Shown: piece by piece, positions 23,889 to 33,037 of the stretch
How positions within the stretch are numbered: the stretch's first letter is position 1
Layout: the number at the start of each line of letters is the position of its first letter
From: Bradyrhizobium viridifuturi
GTDB lineage: Bacteria; Pseudomonadota; Alphaproteobacteria; Rhizobiales; Xanthobacteraceae
Direction: 5' to 3'
Assembly (NCBI RefSeq): GCF_001238275.1
Contig: NZ_LGTB01000031.1
Span: 1 to 64,000 of the forward strand
DNA: 64,000 bases
Program-made: the position numbers and the translations under genes
Notes under the pieces: generated by a model
What the model was told of the DNA's origin: nothing
What the model saw: only the letters and a program-made list of their open reading frames with translations
Databases searched by the model: none

Positions 23889-23930
23889 CCGTAGCCCGGA
23901 TGAAGCGCAGCGCAATCCGGGAGCGGTGCG
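23889..23930. repeat. Short repeat, CGTAGCCCGGATG...CATCCGGG type (family G)
   Basis: CCGTAGCCCGGATGAAGCGCAGCGCAATCCGGGAGC is a short inverted repeat related to the one at 31280-31318. It lies between two minus-strand genes. Confidence 0.6.
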
Positions 23931-23957
23931 ATCGCTCACCAGGCGTCGGGACGACAA

Positions 23958-24425
23958 CTAAAACGGACTATCCCCCAACCCCGGCACATCGGCCGGCCGC
24001 GGGCCGGGCGCGGGCCAGTGGAAGCGGCGGTCCTTCTCCGAGATCGCGATGTCGTTGATCGAGGCCTCGCGGCGACGCATCAGGCCGTGCTCGTCGAACT
24101 CCCACTGCTCATTGCCGTAGGAGCGAAACCAGTTGCCGCTGGCATCGTGCCATTCGTACTGGAAGCGCACCGCGATGCGGTTGCCGTCGAACGCCCAGAG
24201 ATCCTTGATCAGGCGGTACTCCTGCTCCTTTTCCCATTTGCGGGTCAGGAAGGCCACGATCGCATCGCGCCCCTGAAACACCTCTGAGCGATTGCGCCAG
24301 CGGCTGTCCTCGGTGTAGGCGCCGGCAACCCGAACCGGGTCGCGCGAATTCCAGGCATCTTCCGCCATGCGCGCCTTCTGCGCGGCGGTCTCGCGGGTAA
24401 AGGGCGGCAGTGGCGGGCGTGACAT
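23958..24425 (-). CDS. DUF1348 / NTF2-like protein
   Basis: A 155-residue SnoaL/NTF2-fold protein of the DUF1348 type. The segments PPFTRETAAQKARMAEDAWNSRDP, YTEDSRWRNRSEVFQGRDAIVAFLTRKW, FQYEWHDASGNWFRSYGNEQWEFD and the C-terminal INDIAI are highly characteristic. It is a soluble single-domain protein whose activity is not established. It is a single minus-strand gene between the TolA-like gene and ybgC. Confidence 0.88.
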   Translation of the reverse strand: MSRPPLPPFTRETAAQKARMAEDAWNSRDPVRVAGAYTEDSRWRNRSEVFQGRDAIVAFLTRKWEKEQEYRLIKDLWAFDGNRIAVRFQYEWHDASGNWFRSYGNEQWEFDEHGLMRRREASINDIAISEKDRRFHWPAPGPRPADVPGLGDSPF

Positions 24426-24505
24426 CGGCGATCCCTCGTTGTTGGCAGCACAAATCTATCGCGACGCGACAGAGAGTCGATGGGGCGTTCGCTATCGCCC
24501 GATAG

Positions 24506-24955
24506 TTAGGCCAAATCAGCCTTCATCAACGCTCGAATGGATTTCGGGATCGGCTGCGCACGGCCGCCGCTGACGAAGGCAACGCGGACCTGCGCCTTCA
24601 CAAGCACGTCATCACCGCGCCGGACCTCCTGCGCCAGCATGATGGAGGCACCCTTCACCGCGATCGGCCAGGTCACGACATCGAGCATGTCGTCCATCCG
24701 CGCGGGCTTGAGGAAGTCCAGCGTCATCGAGCGCACCACGAAGGCGAAGCCGCCGGTCTCCTCCTGCGCCTCCTCGAACAGCGCATTCTGTTCGGCGCCC
24801 ATCAATCGGAGGTGATTGGTGCGCCCGCGTTCCATGAACCGCAGGTAATTGGCGTGGTAGACGATGCCGGAAAAGTCGGTGTCTTCATAATAGACCCGGA
24901 CCTGCATATGGTGCCGGCCGTCGCGGATCGCGCCGTCGATATGGGGTAAGGTCAA
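24506..24955 (-). CDS. ybgC: Tol-Pal system-associated acyl-CoA thioesterase
   Basis: A hot-dog fold thioesterase of 149 residues that hydrolyses acyl-CoA or acyl-ACP in the cytosol. The YYEDTDFSGIVYHANYLRFMERGRTNHLR block contains the catalytic aspartate. The likely start is TTG at 24955 (product beginning with the LTLPHIDGAIRDGRHHMQVR segment, first residue read as Met). The first in-frame ATG downstream would remove conserved residues, and the upstream ATG at 25060 lies beyond a repeat element. In many alphaproteobacteria ybgC heads tolQ-tolR-tolA-tolB-pal; here no tolQ follows, only a lone TolA-like domain protein further on. Confidence 0.85.
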   Translation of the reverse strand: MTLPHIDGAIRDGRHHMQVRVYYEDTDFSGIVYHANYLRFMERGRTNHLRLMGAEQNALFEEAQEETGGFAFVVRSMTLDFLKPARMDDMLDVVTWPIAVKGASIMLAQEVRRGDDVLVKAQVRVAFVSGGRAQPIPKSIRALMKADLA

Positions 24956-24982
24956 TTGCGGCCCCTCGATTGAGGTCGTTTG

Positions 24983-25017
24983 AGCATGATCTCTTCGGAA
25001 GCTTTTCCGGATCAGGC
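24983..25017. repeat. Palindromic repeat (family B, short copy)
   Basis: AGCATGATCTCTTCGGAAGC followed by TTTTCCGGATCAGGCT is a compact member of the GCATGATC...GATCATGC family. It lies just upstream of ybgC. Confidence 0.55.
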
Positions 25018-25066
25018 TCTGGAACAACAATCGTGTTGCGCAAATTCCTCGATCACGCAAGCGCGA

Positions 25067-25984
25067 TCAGGACACCACAGGTCCCTTTGCACCCAGCGTC
25101 ACCTGCACGATCTCGGGCGGCACGCCGAGGCGGAACGGCATGATGCTGCAGCCGAGGCCGCCGGAGACGACGACGTCGCATTTCAGCTTGATATGGCCAT
25201 AGGCGAGCCGCATGCCGTGCTTGACGGGCACCGCCGGCGACCAGCCGAGCAGCCGGATCTGACCGCCATGGGTGTGGCCGGACAGTTGCAACGCGACGCG
25301 CGAGGGCACGCGCAGCGCAACGTCGGGCTCGTGCGCCAGCAGGATCACCGGCGCATCGTCGGTGACTTTCGCGAGCGTCCCGTTGAGATCGTCGACGCCG
25401 ATGCGCCTGATCTCGCGATAGCGTCGCGCCGCCATGAAGGCGAGCTGGTCGCCGAGACCGGCGAGCCAGAACGGGCGGCCGTCCTTGACGAGCCGCACCG
25501 CGTCGTTCTCGTAGACCGGGATGCCTGCGCGCTCCAGCGCGCGACGCGCGACCGGCGTACCCTGCCCCTGCCGCTGCACCGTCTTGTCTTCCCAGTAATC
25601 GTGATTGCCGAGCACCGCGTGCACGCCGAGCGGCGCCTTCAGGCCCTTGAGCACCGCGGCCCATTCGGACGCCGGAATGAAGCGCGTAACGTGGCGCAGT
25701 CCCGCGACATAGTCGCCGAGCAGCACGATGATGTCGGCATTGAGCGCGTTGGTCCGCTCGACGATCTCCGAGATGCGGTCGAGCGACATCCAGGGATCGC
25801 AGGCGTGGATGTCGGCGAGCGCGGCGATCCTGAGCGGAAAGTCCGACGGCCATTGCCGCGGCGACAGATCGTAGCGCGTCAGCGCGAGCCGGACGACCGG
25901 CTCGCTGACGCCGTAGGCTGCGGTCGAAGCGGAAGCGGCGGTCAATCCGCCGAAGCCGCGAAGAAAATGACGACGTGAGATCAT
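25067..25984 (-). CDS. Tat-exported metallophosphoesterase (YkuE-like)
   Basis: A calcineurin-type phosphoesterase of 305 residues with a Tat signal: SRRHFLRGFGG at the N-terminus, then a hydrophobic stretch. The metal-binding motifs are LADIHACDPW (D, H), LLGDYVAG (GD), VLGNHDYW (GNHD), LLAHEPD and SGHTHGGQI (GHTH). Relatives hydrolyse UDP-sugar-lipid or other phosphodiesters at the membrane. It is transcribed with ruvB upstream (170-base gap) and ybgC downstream (111-base gap), but may be independent. Confidence 0.88.
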   Translation of the reverse strand: MISRRHFLRGFGGLTAASASTAAYGVSEPVVRLALTRYDLSPRQWPSDFPLRIAALADIHACDPWMSLDRISEIVERTNALNADIIVLLGDYVAGLRHVTRFIPASEWAAVLKGLKAPLGVHAVLGNHDYWEDKTVQRQGQGTPVARRALERAGIPVYENDAVRLVKDGRPFWLAGLGDQLAFMAARRYREIRRIGVDDLNGTLAKVTDDAPVILLAHEPDVALRVPSRVALQLSGHTHGGQIRLLGWSPAVPVKHGMRLAYGHIKLKCDVVVSGGLGCSIMPFRLGVPPEIVQVTLGAKGPVVS

Positions 25985-26155
25985 GGACGTGTGATCGGTG
26001 ATGCCTGAACGACCATAGGCCCGTTGATTGGAGCGAAATTGGGCCGCGTTTGTGCAAACGGCCTGCAGACGCTACGCAATGGTTAGCGCGCAAGGCTACC
26101 GGCCCGCGCGATGCGCTGCATCAACACGTCTATTCACGTCTTCGAGAGCGCTGGC

Positions 26156-27205
26156 CTAGTCGTCGTCGCCGTTGCCGCCGAACAGGCCGAACTGCGAGGG
26201 GTCGCGGTTCGGCTCGGCGAGGCCGAGATGGCGGAAGGCATGCGAGGTCAGGAGCCGGCCGCGCGGCGTGCGCTGCAGATAGCCGCACTGGATCAGATAG
26301 GGCTCGATGATGTCCTCGATCGCATCGCGCGGCTCCGACAATGCCGCCGCCATGGTCTCGACGCCGACCGGCCCGCCGCCATAGTTCAGGGCGATGGTGG
26401 TGAGATAACGCCGGTCCATCGCATCGAGCCCGGCGCTGTCGACCTCGAGCGCGCTCAGCGCGCGGTCGGCGATGCCGCGATCGACGGAATCAGCATCGGC
26501 CGCGGAGGCGAAGTCGCGCACCCGGCGCAACAGTCGGCCGGCGATGCGCGGCGTGCCGCGGGCGCGGCGCGCGATCTCGTTGGCGCCGTCCGGGCTCATG
26601 CCGATGTTAAGCACGCGGGCGCCGCGGGTGACAATCTTCTCCAGCTCTTCCACAGTGTAGAAGTTGAGCCGGACTGGAATGCCGAATCGGTCGCGCAGCG
26701 GATTGGTGAGCAGGCCGGCGCGCGTCGTCGCGCCGACCAACGTGAATTTCGACAGCTCGATCTTCACCGAGCGTGCCGCGGGACCTTCGCCGATGATCAA
26801 ATCGAGCTGGAAATCCTCCATCGCGGGATAGAGCACCTCTTCCACCGCCGGGCTCAGGCGGTGGATCTCGTCGATGAACAGCACGTCGCGCTCTTCCAGA
26901 TTGGTGAGCAGCGCCGCGAGATCGCCGGCTTTCGCAATCACCGGGCCGGAGGTGGCGCGGAAGCCGACGCCGAGCTCGCGCGCGACGATCTGCGCCAGCG
27001 TGGTCTTGCCGAGGCCGGGGGGACCGACGAACAGCACGTGATCGAGCGCCTCGCCGCGCTTCTTGGCGGCTTCGATGAAGATCGAGAGATTCTTGCGCGC
27101 CTGGGCCTGGCCGACAAACTCCGTCAGCGACTGCGGACGCAGTGCGGTGTCACCGACATCGTCGGAGCGGCGTTCGGGCGTCACGATGCGCGAGGGCGTG
27201 TTCAC
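26156..27205 (-). CDS. ruvB: Holliday junction branch migration ATPase
   Basis: A hexameric AAA+ motor that drives branch migration of Holliday junctions together with RuvA. The 349-residue protein has Walker A GPPGLGKTTLA (61-71), Walker B LFIDEIHRLSPAVEE, the sensor region TLVGATTRAGLLTNPLRDRFG and the winged-helix C-terminus with GYLQRTPRGR. It is the last gene of ruvC-ruvA-ruvB; its start overlaps the ruvA stop by four bases. The acidic tail NGDDD is ordinary. Confidence 0.97.
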   Translation of the reverse strand: MNTPSRIVTPERRSDDVGDTALRPQSLTEFVGQAQARKNLSIFIEAAKKRGEALDHVLFVGPPGLGKTTLAQIVARELGVGFRATSGPVIAKAGDLAALLTNLEERDVLFIDEIHRLSPAVEEVLYPAMEDFQLDLIIGEGPAARSVKIELSKFTLVGATTRAGLLTNPLRDRFGIPVRLNFYTVEELEKIVTRGARVLNIGMSPDGANEIARRARGTPRIAGRLLRRVRDFASAADADSVDRGIADRALSALEVDSAGLDAMDRRYLTTIALNYGGGPVGVETMAAALSEPRDAIEDIIEPYLIQCGYLQRTPRGRLLTSHAFRHLGLAEPNRDPSQFGLFGGNGDDD

Positions 27206-27819
27206 TTCGACAATTCCTTAAGCCCCAGCCGGATCAGCTGCGCGGTCTCGGCGCTCTCACCGGCGCTGCGCGACGCGGCGGCGATCGCGGCGGCGGCCTG
27301 CGGCTGGCCGTAGCCGAGATTGACCAGCGCGGAGATCGCGTCCGTCACCGGGCGCGGCGCGCGGTTGTTGTCGATCGCGCCCGAGAGCTGCACCACCGCG
27401 GGATCGACATCGGCAAAGCCCGGCGCCTTGTCCTTCAATTCGCTGACGATGCGCTCGGCGACCTTCGGCCCGACGCCCGGCGTCCGCGCCACCGCCGCCT
27501 TGTCGCGCAGCGCGATGGCATTGGCGAGATCGGTCGGCGGCAGCGTGCCGAGCACCGCGAGCGCGACCTTGGCGCCGACGCCCTGCACGGTCTGCAGCAG
27601 ACGAAACCACTCACGCTCGTGATCACTGCGGAAGCCGAACAGCTTGATCGCGTCCTCACGGACATAGGTCTCGATCGAGAGCACGGCCGCTCCGCCCGGC
27701 GACGGCAAGGCCTGTAGCGTGCGACCCGCGCAATGCACCTGATAGCCGACGCCGCCGACGTCGAGGATCACGTAATCCTCGCCGTAGGAATCGATCAGCC
27801 CCTTCAGCTTGCCGATCAT
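27202..27819 (-). CDS. ruvA: Holliday junction DNA helicase subunit
   Basis: A tetrameric junction-binding protein of 205 residues. MIGKLKGLIDSYGEDYVILDVGGVGYQV is the N-terminal OB fold; LLQTVQGVGAKVALAVLGTL and TPGVGPKVAERIVSELKDK are the two helix-hairpin-helix motifs; domain III near the C-terminus (NLGYGQPQAAAAI) contacts RuvB. Four-base overlaps with ruvC upstream and ruvB downstream show translational coupling. Confidence 0.97.
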   Translation of the reverse strand: MIGKLKGLIDSYGEDYVILDVGGVGYQVHCAGRTLQALPSPGGAAVLSIETYVREDAIKLFGFRSDHEREWFRLLQTVQGVGAKVALAVLGTLPPTDLANAIALRDKAAVARTPGVGPKVAERIVSELKDKAPGFADVDPAVVQLSGAIDNNRAPRPVTDAISALVNLGYGQPQAAAAIAAASRSAGESAETAQLIRLGLKELSK

Positions 27820-28343
27820 AGGTTCGCCACCCTGAGCCGCAGCGCCGCGCTCTGGCGGTGATGCGCGTGGGTGATCGCGATCGCGAGTGCATCCGCGGCA
27901 TCCGCGGACGGCGGCTCGGCTTTCGGCAGCAGGATCTTCAGCATCACCTGGATCTGGTTCTTCTCAGCATGCCCGGCGCCGACCACGGTCTTCTTGACCT
28001 GGTTCGGCGCGTATTCGGCGACCGAGATACCGAACATTGCGGGCGCCAGCATGGCAACGCCGCGGGCTTGGCCGAGCTTCAGCGTGGCAACGCCGTCCTT
28101 GTTGACGAAGGTCTGCTCGACCGCGGCCTCTGCCGGCCTGAAGTCGCCGAGCACGGCGGCAAGCCCTTCATGGATCGCGAGCAGCCGGCTTGCCAGCGGC
28201 AGATCATCCGGCGGCTCGACCGAGCCGCAGCCGATATAGACCAGGCGGTTGCCTTCGGTCTCGATCACGCCCCAGCCGGTGCGGCGGAGACCCGGATCGA
28301 TACCGATGATGCGGACGGGAGAGCGAATCGGCTGGGCTGTCAT
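27816..28343 (-). CDS. ruvC: Crossover junction endodeoxyribonuclease
   Basis: The resolvase that cuts Holliday junctions symmetrically, 175 residues, RNase H fold. The acidic catalytic residues are the D in IIGIDPGLRRTGWG, the E in AAVEQTFVNKD and the aspartates in SADAADALAIAITHAH. NKDGVATLKLGQARGVAM is the family core. It is first gene of ruvCAB. A clear alphaproteobacterial SOS box was not found in front of it. Confidence 0.97.
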   Translation of the reverse strand: MTAQPIRSPVRIIGIDPGLRRTGWGVIETEGNRLVYIGCGSVEPPDDLPLASRLLAIHEGLAAVLGDFRPAEAAVEQTFVNKDGVATLKLGQARGVAMLAPAMFGISVAEYAPNQVKKTVVGAGHAEKNQIQVMLKILLPKAEPPSADAADALAIAITHAHHRQSAALRLRVANL

Positions 28344-28440
28344 GGGGTAGTGATACCGCCTGCGCCGGGAGAACGAAACACAAACGGAGGCTCATCCCCT
28401 GCTCCGCTTGTCATCGCACCGTGCTGGTCATCCAGCCGTA

Positions 28441-28543
28441 CTCGTCATCCCCCGCGAAAGCGGGGGATCCAGTACGCCGCGGCTTCTCGGATCAAACACC
28501 GGCCTCTGGAATACTGGATCGCCCGGTCGGGCCGGGCGATGAC
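28441..28543. repeat. Interspersed repeat (family E)
   Basis: CTCGTCATCCCCCGCGAAAGCGGGGGATCCAGTA at one side and TACTGGATCGCCCGGTCGGGCCGGGCGATGAC at the other are complementary in their CCAGTA/TACTGG core. It occupies the yebC-ruvC gap, so it could uncouple the two genes. Confidence 0.65.
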
Positions 28544-28557
28544 AGCAGTGCAAGCGA

Positions 28558-29304
28558 CTAGCCGCCCATCTTGGCGATCAGCGCGTCGGAGACCTCGAAA
28601 TTGGCGAACACGTTCTGAACGTCATCGTGCTCGTTGAGCAGGTCCATCAGCTTCAACAGCTTCTCGCCGGTCTCGTCGTCGACCGAGACGGTGTTCTGCG
28701 GCTTCCAGGTCAGCGCCGCCTTGCGCGGCTCGCCGAACTTCGCCTCCAGCGCCTTTGCCACTTCGCGGAAGGTATCCTGCGAGGCGTAGACCTCGTGGCC
28801 GCTTTCGCTGGAGACGACGTCGTCGGCGCCGGCCTCGATCGCGGCGTCCAGCATCGCGTCGTCGGAGGCAACCTTGGCGTCGTATTCGATGATGCCGGTG
28901 CGATCGAACATGAAGGCGACCGAGCCGGTTTCGCCGAGATTGCCGCCGGACTTGGTGAAGAACGAGCGGATGTCGGAGGCGGCGCGGTTGCGGTTGTCGG
29001 TCAGCGCCTCGACGATGACGGCGACGCCGCCGGGGCCATAACCCTCGTAGCGGATCTCGTCATAGTTCTCGCCCTCATTGCCCGCGGCCTTCTTGATGGC
29101 GCGGTCGATATTGTCCTTGGGCATGTTCTCGGCGCGGGCTGCGACCACGGCGGCACGCAGCCGCGGGTTCATCGCCGGGTCCGGCGTGCCGAGCTTGGCC
29201 GCCACGGTGATTTCGCGGGCCAGCTTGCCGAAAAGCTTCGACTTCTGAGCATCCTGCCGGCCCTTGCGGTGCATGATGTTCTTGAATTGGGAATGGCCGG
29301 CCAT
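28558..29304 (-). CDS. yebC: YebC/PmpR-family regulator (TACO1-like)
   Basis: A 248-residue, three-domain protein of the YebC family. It begins MAGHSQFKNIMHRKGRQDAQ and has KLAREITVAAKLG, NIDRAIKKAAG, YEGYGPGGVAVIVEALTDNRNR, GNLGETGSVAFMF. Family members act as transcription factors or help ribosomes pass polyproline stretches. It precedes ruvC in many genomes, as here, with a 214-base gap filled by a repeat. Confidence 0.95.
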   Translation of the reverse strand: MAGHSQFKNIMHRKGRQDAQKSKLFGKLAREITVAAKLGTPDPAMNPRLRAAVVAARAENMPKDNIDRAIKKAAGNEGENYDEIRYEGYGPGGVAVIVEALTDNRNRAASDIRSFFTKSGGNLGETGSVAFMFDRTGIIEYDAKVASDDAMLDAAIEAGADDVVSSESGHEVYASQDTFREVAKALEAKFGEPRKAALTWKPQNTVSVDDETGEKLLKLMDLLNEHDDVQNVFANFEVSDALIAKMGG

Positions 29305-29517
29305 GCGACGTCTCTTTGGAGCTTAGGGTCTGAACAGGGATGGAAAACGCGGCCTTATAGGCCCCTCGCGGTCAAAATCAAAGGATCGGCGGGGCCCTCC
29401 GGCCCGGGAATACTACCGCAAGCCGGAATATGAGGCACTTGTTAACCATGACTTCATGCCCCGATGCGAGGATCGCCGCCGTCCCGCCGTAACTTTCCCA
29501 GAGCCCCCGGAACTCCC

Positions 29518-31271
29518 ATGGCGTTCGGTTTGTTTCGAAAGCAAGTGCCGGAGCCGGCTGCGCCGGCCGTTGCGCCGCAGGTTCCAGCCGCGGTTGCCGA
29601 GCTTGAGATCTCCACCGAGGCTGATTCGGCCAAGGAGATTCTGGAGCTGCTGGAACTTGAGCTCGGTGCAATGATCCGCCAGCTTGAGCGCGCCGCAAGC
29701 TCGGTCGCCGACGGCGCCGAGGCGACGGCAACAAGGCTCGCGACCATCCGCGCCCGAACCGATGCTCTGGCCGGCCGCAGCAGCGACGCGCAGAGCACCG
29801 CGACGACATTCTCCGAAGCCGCCGACCGCTTCACCCATTCAGCCGAAGGCATCGGCGCGCAGGTGCGCAGCGCCAGCCAGCTCGCCGACGACGCCGCGGC
29901 CGCAGCGCGCGAGGCCACCGCCAATGTCGATCGCTTGCGCGAATCCTCGGCCGCGATCGGCAATGTCGTCAACCTGATCGCGCAGATCGCACGGCAGACC
30001 ACGCTGCTGGCGCTCAATTCCACGATCGAGGCGGCGCGCGCCGGCGCCGCCGGCAAGGGCTTTGCGGTGGTCGCGACCGAGGTCAAGGCGCTGGCGGTGC
30101 AGACCCAGGGCGCGACCGAGGAGATCACCAGGAAGATCGAGGCGTTGCAGAAGGACGCCACCGGATCGGCCGACGCCGTCCACCGGATCTCGGAGGCGAT
30201 CGAAAAGATCCGCCCGGTGTTCGAGAACGTCAACGGCGCGGTGGCCGAGCAGAACCAGATCACCGGCGAGATGGGCCAGAACGCAGCCTCTGCTTCGCAC
30301 TTCATCGTCTCGGTCGCACCAGCGCCGGCGAGATCGACAGTGCGACGCGCGAAGCCGCCGCGCATGGCGCCGATGTCGCGAAGGCCGGCAAGGCGGTCAC
30401 TGCGTTTGCCCAGAAGCTGAAGGCGCGCTGCGCGGTGCTGCTGCGCCAGGACGAGCGCGGCGATCCGCGCAAGAACGAGCGGCTGCCTTGCAGCCTCAGG
30501 ATCAAGATTACGACCGCGCGCGGTGTCATTAACGCACCCGTCTACGAGCTGGCGATGGACGGCATCCTGATCGGCGGGCCCGATGCCGAAAAGCTGCCGG
30601 CGCAAGAGACCCTGAGCGCGACCGTGCAGGATATCGGCGCGTGTCGGATCAGGATCGGCGATCGCTCCAAGGCCGGCTGCCAGGCCCGGTTCGAGGCGTC
30701 GACCGCTGAATTGCGCGAAAAGATCGAAGACCGGATGTGGGCGATCCACGAGGAGAACGCCGAACTCATCACCCGCGCGATGGAAGCAGGCGCCGAGCTG
30801 AACAAGATCTTCGAGAACGGACTGGCGAACGGCGCCATCACGATCGCGGACATGCTCGACACCGACTATGTGGAGATTCCCGACACCAATCCGGTGCAGT
30901 ATCGCACCAGGATGCTGGATTGGGCGGATCGCGCGCTGCCCGCTCTGCTCGAGGCGTTCCTCGCCAGGGACAAGCGCCTGGCGTTCTGCGCGACGGTCGA
31001 TCGCAACGGCTACCTGCCGGTCCACAACAAGATCTACTCGCATCCGCAGCGGCCGGGCGACGTGGCATACAACACCGCCAATTGCCGCAATCGCCGCATC
31101 TTCAACGATCCCGCGGGCCTCGCCGCCGCGCACAATGAGCGCGCCTACCTGGTGCAGAGCTACGCGCGCGACATGGGCAACGGCACCACCGTGATGATGC
31201 GCGAGATCGACGTGCCGATCCGCGTGCGCGGCCGGCACTGGGGCGCTTTCCGCACCGCCTACAAGCTTTGA
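29518..31271 (+). pseudogene. Cytosolic chemoreceptor with PilZ and Cache-like C-terminal domain, frameshifted
   Basis: The first part (from MAFGLFRKQVPEP) is a soluble MCP signalling region with the tip TTLLALNSTIEAARAGAAGKGFAVVATEV. After GQNAASASHFIVSV the frame is lost at about 30316. One added G (GTCGCACC to GTCGGCACC) restores it into the second part. That part holds a PilZ domain (RKNERLPCSLRIKI, YELAMDGILIGG) and then a C-terminal ligand-domain-like region (YLPVHNKIY, NCRNRRIFND, YARDMG, GRHWGAFR). The restored protein would have about 584 residues. PilZ would allow cyclic-di-GMP input to chemotaxis. The paralogue downstream lacks PilZ. A frameshift or an error is equally visible from sequence; I favour an error. 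Confidence 0.72.
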
Positions 31272-31279
31272 TTGGAGTT

Positions 31280-31318
31280 CCCGTAGCCCGGATGCGGCGA
31301 AGCGTCATCCGGGTACGC
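31280..31318. repeat. Short repeat (family G)
   Basis: CCCGTAGCCCGGATGCGGCG...CATCCGGGTACGC is an inverted repeat related to that at 23889-23930. It lies just after the first chemoreceptor. Confidence 0.6.
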
Positions 31319-31421
31319 AGTGCACGCTCAGGCAAGACGGCCTTCGCGAATCACGCTCTAGATCGGAATGGGGAATGCTGCGGCGGCTCGACGGGCCGCC
31401 GTGACTGGAGGAAGTGCTGAT

Positions 31422-32987
31422 ATGTCGGCTGCGCAGCTTGCAGTGCTGGATACGTCATCGAACCGGACGCTGGCCGAACGGCTGGTCGACCAGCTCGCCG
31501 ACCGCATCGGCGGCCTCGGCGTGGAACTTGCCGACATCGCCGGCAACGTCCAGGAGGTCGCCAACCGCGTCACCAACCAGTCGGAGCGGTTCCATCATTT
31601 GCAGGAGACCGCCGAGATCATGGTCTCGGCCAATCATGACATCGCCAATGCGTCGCAGGCGGTGCAGTCGACCGCATCCGCCGCGGCCGGCCAGATCGCG
31701 GAATCGCGCAACGTGGTCGAGACGGCGGTCAGCCACATCGCCGAGCTCGTCGCAGCGGTCGGACGGATCGAGGCGCGGCTCGCCGCGGTCGGCTCGGCGT
31801 TGAGCCAGGTCGCCAAGGTGTCCGGCTCGATCGAGGCGATCGCCAAGCAGACCAACCTTTTGGCGCTGAACGCCACGATCGAGGCCGCGCGCGCCGGCGA
31901 TGCCGGCCGCGGCTTTGCGGTGGTCGCAAGCGAGGTGAAGAACCTCGCCGAGGCGACCCGCCAGGCGACGCACCAGATTTCCGACACCGTGCGCGATCTC
32001 GACGGCCAGATCGGTAGCCTGATCGGCGAGAGCGGCGATGCCTCGCTGCGCGCCAAGAGCGCCGGTGAAGGCGCCCAGCAGATCTCGGGCATCATCACCC
32101 GCGTGCAGGAGGGCTTCTCATCCGTCGGCGCCGAGATCGGCAACGTGGCGCGCGCTGCGACCTCCAATCTCGGTCATTGCGACACCGTGATCGCGGAGCT
32201 GAACGAGCTTGCCAAGGGCGTCGACCTGTCCTCGCGCGACCTCAAGCACGCCGACGGCCGCGTGGCGAAACTGCTCGAGCTCTCCGAGAGCCTGATCGTC
32301 ATGATCGCCGACAGCGGCGTGGAAACCAGCGATGCGCCGCTGATCCGCGTCGTGATCGAGACTGCGAAGCAGATCTCCGACCTGTTCGAGAATGCCGTCG
32401 CACGCGGCGAGATCACGCTGGCGCAATTAATGGATGAGAAGTATCGCGAGATCGCCGGCACCAATCCGAAGCAGTACCTGACCGATTACGTCAGCTTCAC
32501 CGACCGCGTGCTGCCGGCGATCCAGGACCCGATCCAGAAGACCGACCCGCGCATCGTGTTCTGCGTCGCCTGGGCGCGCGGCGGCTACCTACCGACCCAC
32601 AATCCGAACTACCGGCAGCCGCAGGGACCGGACCCGGTCTGGAACAACGCCAATTGCCGCAACCGCCGGCTGTTCAACGACCGCGCGGTGAGCAAGGTTG
32701 CGGCCAACACCAAGCCGTTCCTGCTGCAGACCTACCGCCGCGACATGGGCGGCGGCAATTTCGTGCTGATGAAGGACCTGTCATCGCCGATCTTCGTCGG
32801 CGGCCGCCACTGGGGCGCGTTCCGGATGGGCTTCCGCCAGGCTAGGCCAGCCACCGGCCGGGATGGGGCGCACTGCCAAAAAAATGCAAAACAACCCCAT
32901 GCAAAGCAAGCCGGCGGCTGTCGGCGCCCGACACTGCACTTGACACGTCGGGCAACTCAGGAGCATTTTTCCATTATTCCGAAATAA
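31422..32987 (+). CDS. Cytosolic methyl-accepting chemotaxis protein with C-terminal Cache-like domain
   Basis: A soluble chemoreceptor of 521 residues and no membrane segment. A helical bundle with the signalling tip QTNLLALNATIEAARAGDAGRGFAVVASEV is followed by ENAVARGEITLAQLMDEKY and a C-terminal region (YLPTHN, NCRNRRLFND, YRRDMGGGNFVLMKDLSSPIFVGGRHWGAFR) like that of its neighbour. GGAGG lies 10 bases before the ATG. The last 38 or so residues after GAFRMGFRQA are basic and unlike the family; they are encoded by a family H repeat. A one-base shift would put a TAG directly after FRQ, so the extension may be artefactual. Confidence 0.85.
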   Translation: MSAAQLAVLDTSSNRTLAERLVDQLADRIGGLGVELADIAGNVQEVANRVTNQSERFHHLQETAEIMVSANHDIANASQAVQSTASAAAGQIAESRNVVETAVSHIAELVAAVGRIEARLAAVGSALSQVAKVSGSIEAIAKQTNLLALNATIEAARAGDAGRGFAVVASEVKNLAEATRQATHQISDTVRDLDGQIGSLIGESGDASLRAKSAGEGAQQISGIITRVQEGFSSVGAEIGNVARAATSNLGHCDTVIAELNELAKGVDLSSRDLKHADGRVAKLLELSESLIVMIADSGVETSDAPLIRVVIETAKQISDLFENAVARGEITLAQLMDEKYREIAGTNPKQYLTDYVSFTDRVLPAIQDPIQKTDPRIVFCVAWARGGYLPTHNPNYRQPQGPDPVWNNANCRNRRLFNDRAVSKVAANTKPFLLQTYRRDMGGGNFVLMKDLSSPIFVGGRHWGAFRMGFRQARPATGRDGAHCQKNAKQPHAKQAGGCRRPTLHLTRRATQEHFSIIPK

Positions 32988-32990
32988 TGG
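32870..32990. repeat. Interspersed repeat (family H), overlapping a gene end
   Basis: AAAACAACCCCATGCAAAGC, then ACTTGACACGTCGGGCAACTC and TATTCCGAAAT, matches the copy at 34868-34993 in order and spacing. Here it runs into the 3' end of the chemoreceptor gene and supplies its stop codon. Confidence 0.75.
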
Positions 32991-33037
32991 ACGCTCCTCG
33001 TCCCGGCCAGTCGTGAAGTCCGCGGCCTGATGATGAC

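Noticed and set aside
28344..28400. SOS box upstream of ruvC
   Set aside because: GAAC occurs, but the second half-site is not at the required seven-base spacing.
29454..31238. 594-codon minus-strand open frame over the first cytosolic chemoreceptor
   Set aside because: The plus-strand MCP and PilZ motifs are clear and the minus frame is low-complexity.
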